A stretch of DNA of 7,518 nt from WGMK01 sp046047315 (GTDB taxonomy: Bacteria > Hydrogenedentota > Hydrogenedentia > Hydrogenedentales > JAEUWI01): NCBI GenBank assembly GCA_046047315.1, contig JBJOID010000285.1, positions 1-7,518 of the forward strand, read 5' to 3'. The translations under genes were made by a program, and so were the position numbers. Below the pieces are notes generated by a model that searched no databases, had not been told where the DNA came from, and saw only the letters and a program-made list of their open reading frames with translations. The first letter of the stretch is position 1. Every line of letters starts with the position of its first letter. This document shows positions 6,024-7,518 of this stretch, piece by piece.

Positions 6024-7340
6024 CTACAGCATCAGGGTCCAGGGTTGTTCCAGCGTCTGCACATACCAGCGCATGAAACGCGCGGCGTCCGCGCCGTCAA
6101 TCAAGCGGTGGTCATAGCTTAGGGCCAGGGGCAGCCGTAAACGGGGGGCGAATGCGCCTTGTTCGAAGACTGGTTCATAGGCGCCGCGTGAAACCCCCAG
6201 TATCGCCACTTCGGGCGCGTTGATGATGGGGGTGAAATTCTGGAAACCGCTGCCGCCGAGTCCGCCCAGGTTGGTGATGGTCATGCAACCGCCCTGCATT
6301 TCTTCTAGGCTGAGTTTGCGGTCGCGGGCCTTAGCCGCGAGGACCGGCACTTCCGCCGCAATCTCCGCGAGGCTTTTCTTGTCGGCGTCGCGCACGACAG
6401 GGACGAGCAGGCCGCTTGGGGTGTCGACAGCAACACCCACATGGCAGTATTGCTTGTAGAGTATCTCTTCGGTATCCACATCAATGCTGGCGTTGAACTT
6501 GGGAAACTTCTTCAAGGCCAGCGCGAGCACCTTGATGAGAAACACCGTTACCGTCAGCTTGGCGCCGTTGGCGTCATACTGCTTTGCGTATTGCTGTCGA
6601 AGACTCTCCAAACCAGTGATATCGGCTTTTTCGAAATGGGTGACATGCGGGATGGTAGTCCAGCACCGCGTCATGTGCTGCACCGTCTTCTTGCGGACCC
6701 CGTTCATCGACTCGCGAACCACGCCTCCCCAGCGGTCCTGATCCGCAATTCCAGAGGGGATCGGCGAAGGCGACGCGGTGGTGGCGGTCGCCAACGAGGT
6801 GGGGGCAGGGGCTGGGCTTTCTGGTGCTGCCGTTGTCGTACCCTGGGCGAAGGCCATTACATCCTGCACCGAAACGCGGCCTGAGGGATCCGAGGTAGGC
6901 ACGTCCTCAATACGTACCCCCATCTCGCGCGCCAGCTTCCGAACCGAGGGAGCGGCAAGCACCGGGCCTCCCGCTTCACGCGGAGCGGCAGGCCGGGAGG
7001 GTGCGGCGGCTGGCGTCGGGGCGGCAACAGGAGCGGGCTTGGGTTTCTCCGGCTCGGCGGGGGCAGCTTCGACTGGCTTGGCCGGAGCCGCCTCGCCCTT
7101 GGCGCCGCCTTCATAGGTAAGCAGTACCTGCCCAACCTTGACTTGATCACCTTCCTTCACCTTGAGGGAAACAATGGTCATCGACGACGGGGCCGGAATT
7201 TCCGTGACAGCCTTGTCCGTCTCGAGTTCAAAGAGCGGCTGGTTGGCTGAAACGCTGGCGCCCTCCGCAACCAGTATCCGCCCCACGGTGCCGGAGGCGA
7301 TGTTTTCTCCCAGGTCGGGACATTTGAATTCAGCGGGCAT
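6024..7340 (-). CDS. aceF: Dihydrolipoamide acetyltransferase (E2 of pyruvate dehydrogenase)
   Basis: The 438-residue product is the E2 core of pyruvate dehydrogenase. It carries acetyl groups on lipoyl-lysine and transfers them to CoA. Domains in order: a single lipoyl domain at 1-77 with ELETDKAVTEIP (38-49) and the lipoylated Lys43; an Ala/Pro-rich swinging linker (about 79-122); a peripheral-subunit-binding domain at 128-163 (APSVRKLAREMGVRIEDVP, 130-148); a second Ala/Pro/Ser/Thr linker (about 168-198); and the catalytic domain from about 204 to the end. The acetyltransferase motif SYDHRLIDG (408-416) provides His411 and Asp415. Only one lipoyl domain is present, whereas enterobacterial AceF has three. 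GGAG lies 6 nt before the ATG. The preceding tail at the right edge is aceE, and lpdA follows, so E2 is preferred over a branched-chain or 2-oxoglutarate E2. Confidence 0.94.
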   Translation of the reverse strand: MPAEFKCPDLGENIASGTVGRILVAEGASVSANQPLFELETDKAVTEIPAPSSMTIVSLKVKEGDQVKVGQVLLTYEGGAKGEAAPAKPVEAAPAEPEKPKPAPVAAPTPAAAPSRPAAPREAGGPVLAAPSVRKLAREMGVRIEDVPTSDPSGRVSVQDVMAFAQGTTTAAPESPAPAPTSLATATTASPSPIPSGIADQDRWGGVVRESMNGVRKKTVQHMTRCWTTIPHVTHFEKADITGLESLRQQYAKQYDANGAKLTVTVFLIKVLALALKKFPKFNASIDVDTEEILYKQYCHVGVAVDTPSGLLVPVVRDADKKSLAEIAAEVPVLAAKARDRKLSLEEMQGGCMTITNLGGLGGSGFQNFTPIINAPEVAILGVSRGAYEPVFEQGAFAPRLRLPLALSYDHRLIDGADAARFMRWYVQTLEQPWTLML

Positions 7341-7355
7341 GGCGTTCTCCAGGTT

Positions 7356-7372
7356 CCGCGTAGCTATCGCGG
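7356..7372 (-). other. Short inverted repeat between aceE and aceF
   Basis: CCGCG (7368-7372 read on the minus strand) pairs with CGCGG (7356-7360) around a 7-nt loop that contains the palindrome TAGCTA. It lies in the 76-nt aceE-aceF spacer, a few bases upstream of the aceF Shine-Dalgarno. No T-run follows, so it is not a terminator. It might affect message stability or aceF translation, or be chance. Confidence 0.25.
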
Positions 7373-7416
7373 CGAGGTCATAGCATAGTCGGGAAAGATG
7401 CGGCGAATCACCCCGT

Positions 7417-7518
7417 TTAACTGCGCATGGGATTCGGCTTGTTGGCCGATATCTTCAATTGCTTCGCCGCCTTCTTTACCACCTCCATGGACAGCTCGCC
7501 GCGCTGGGCGAGGCCCGT
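7417..7518 (-). CDS. aceE: Pyruvate dehydrogenase E1 component, homodimeric type (C-terminal 33 codons only)
   Basis: From the right edge, in frame, 33 codons run to a TAA at 7417-7419. The visible peptide includes LAQRGELSMEVVKKAAKQL (3-21) and ends NKPNPMRS. This matches the extreme C-terminus of AceE-type E1 in pattern: a Leu-Ala-x-x-Gly-x-(I/L) helix, a VV-x-x-A helix, and an ending of the form K-x-NP near the last residues. AceE is the thiamine-diphosphate enzyme that decarboxylates pyruvate and acetylates E2. Its position 76 nt upstream of aceF on the same strand strongly supports the call, which would be weak on 33 residues alone. The alpha/beta heterotetrameric E1 (PdhA/PdhB) does not have this tail. 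The 5' end lies outside the window. Confidence 0.8.
   Translation of the reverse strand, partial: TGLAQRGELSMEVVKKAAKQLKISANKPNPMRS

Overview
This window looks like ordinary chromosomal, core-genome DNA from a GC-rich, probably Gram-negative bacterium. The diderm inference rests on an ExbB/TolQ-type proton-channel subunit and a type IV pilus retraction ATPase. The signal-peptide-bearing ExbB and the homodimeric-type E1-E2-E3 pyruvate dehydrogenase set would fit a deep-branching or PVC/Hydrogenedentes-like lineage or a proteobacterium, but the window alone does not fix the phylum. I see no rRNA, tRNA, CRISPR array, insertion sequence or phage gene.

Layout. (1) 1-2550, minus strand, read right to left: pilT (type IV pilus retraction ATPase), followed after 8 nt by an AAC(3)-family acetyltransferase. 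After a 130-nt gap with its own candidate promoter comes a MotA/TolQ/ExbB channel protein cut by the left edge. (2) 2551-2757: a divergent intergenic region with a 20-bp imperfect palindrome, a candidate extended -10 promoter and two tandem leader hairpins. (3) 2758-3240, plus strand: a two-CBS-domain protein closed by a clear intrinsic terminator at 3271-3306. (4) 3382-4579, plus strand: scpA (condensin kleisin) overlapped by a yraN/UPF0102 nuclease-fold gene. (5) 4576-7518, minus strand: the distal part of a pyruvate dehydrogenase operon. The last 33 codons of aceE (E1) lie at the right edge, then aceF (E2), then lpdA (E3). The yraN and lpdA genes converge so tightly that their stop codons overlap in the tetranucleotide TTAA.

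How the genes work together. AceE, AceF and Lpd form one complex converting pyruvate to acetyl-CoA, and their order and spacing support co-transcription. ScpA acts in chromosome segregation with SMC and ScpB, neither of which is in the window. PilT powers pilus retraction, but the other pilus genes are elsewhere. The CBS protein is a probable nucleotide-sensing module of unknown partner. I found no convincing novel multi-gene system. The items most worth a second look are the divergent AAC(3)-like enzyme coupled to pilT, the structured leader of the CBS gene, and the shared-stop convergent junction.
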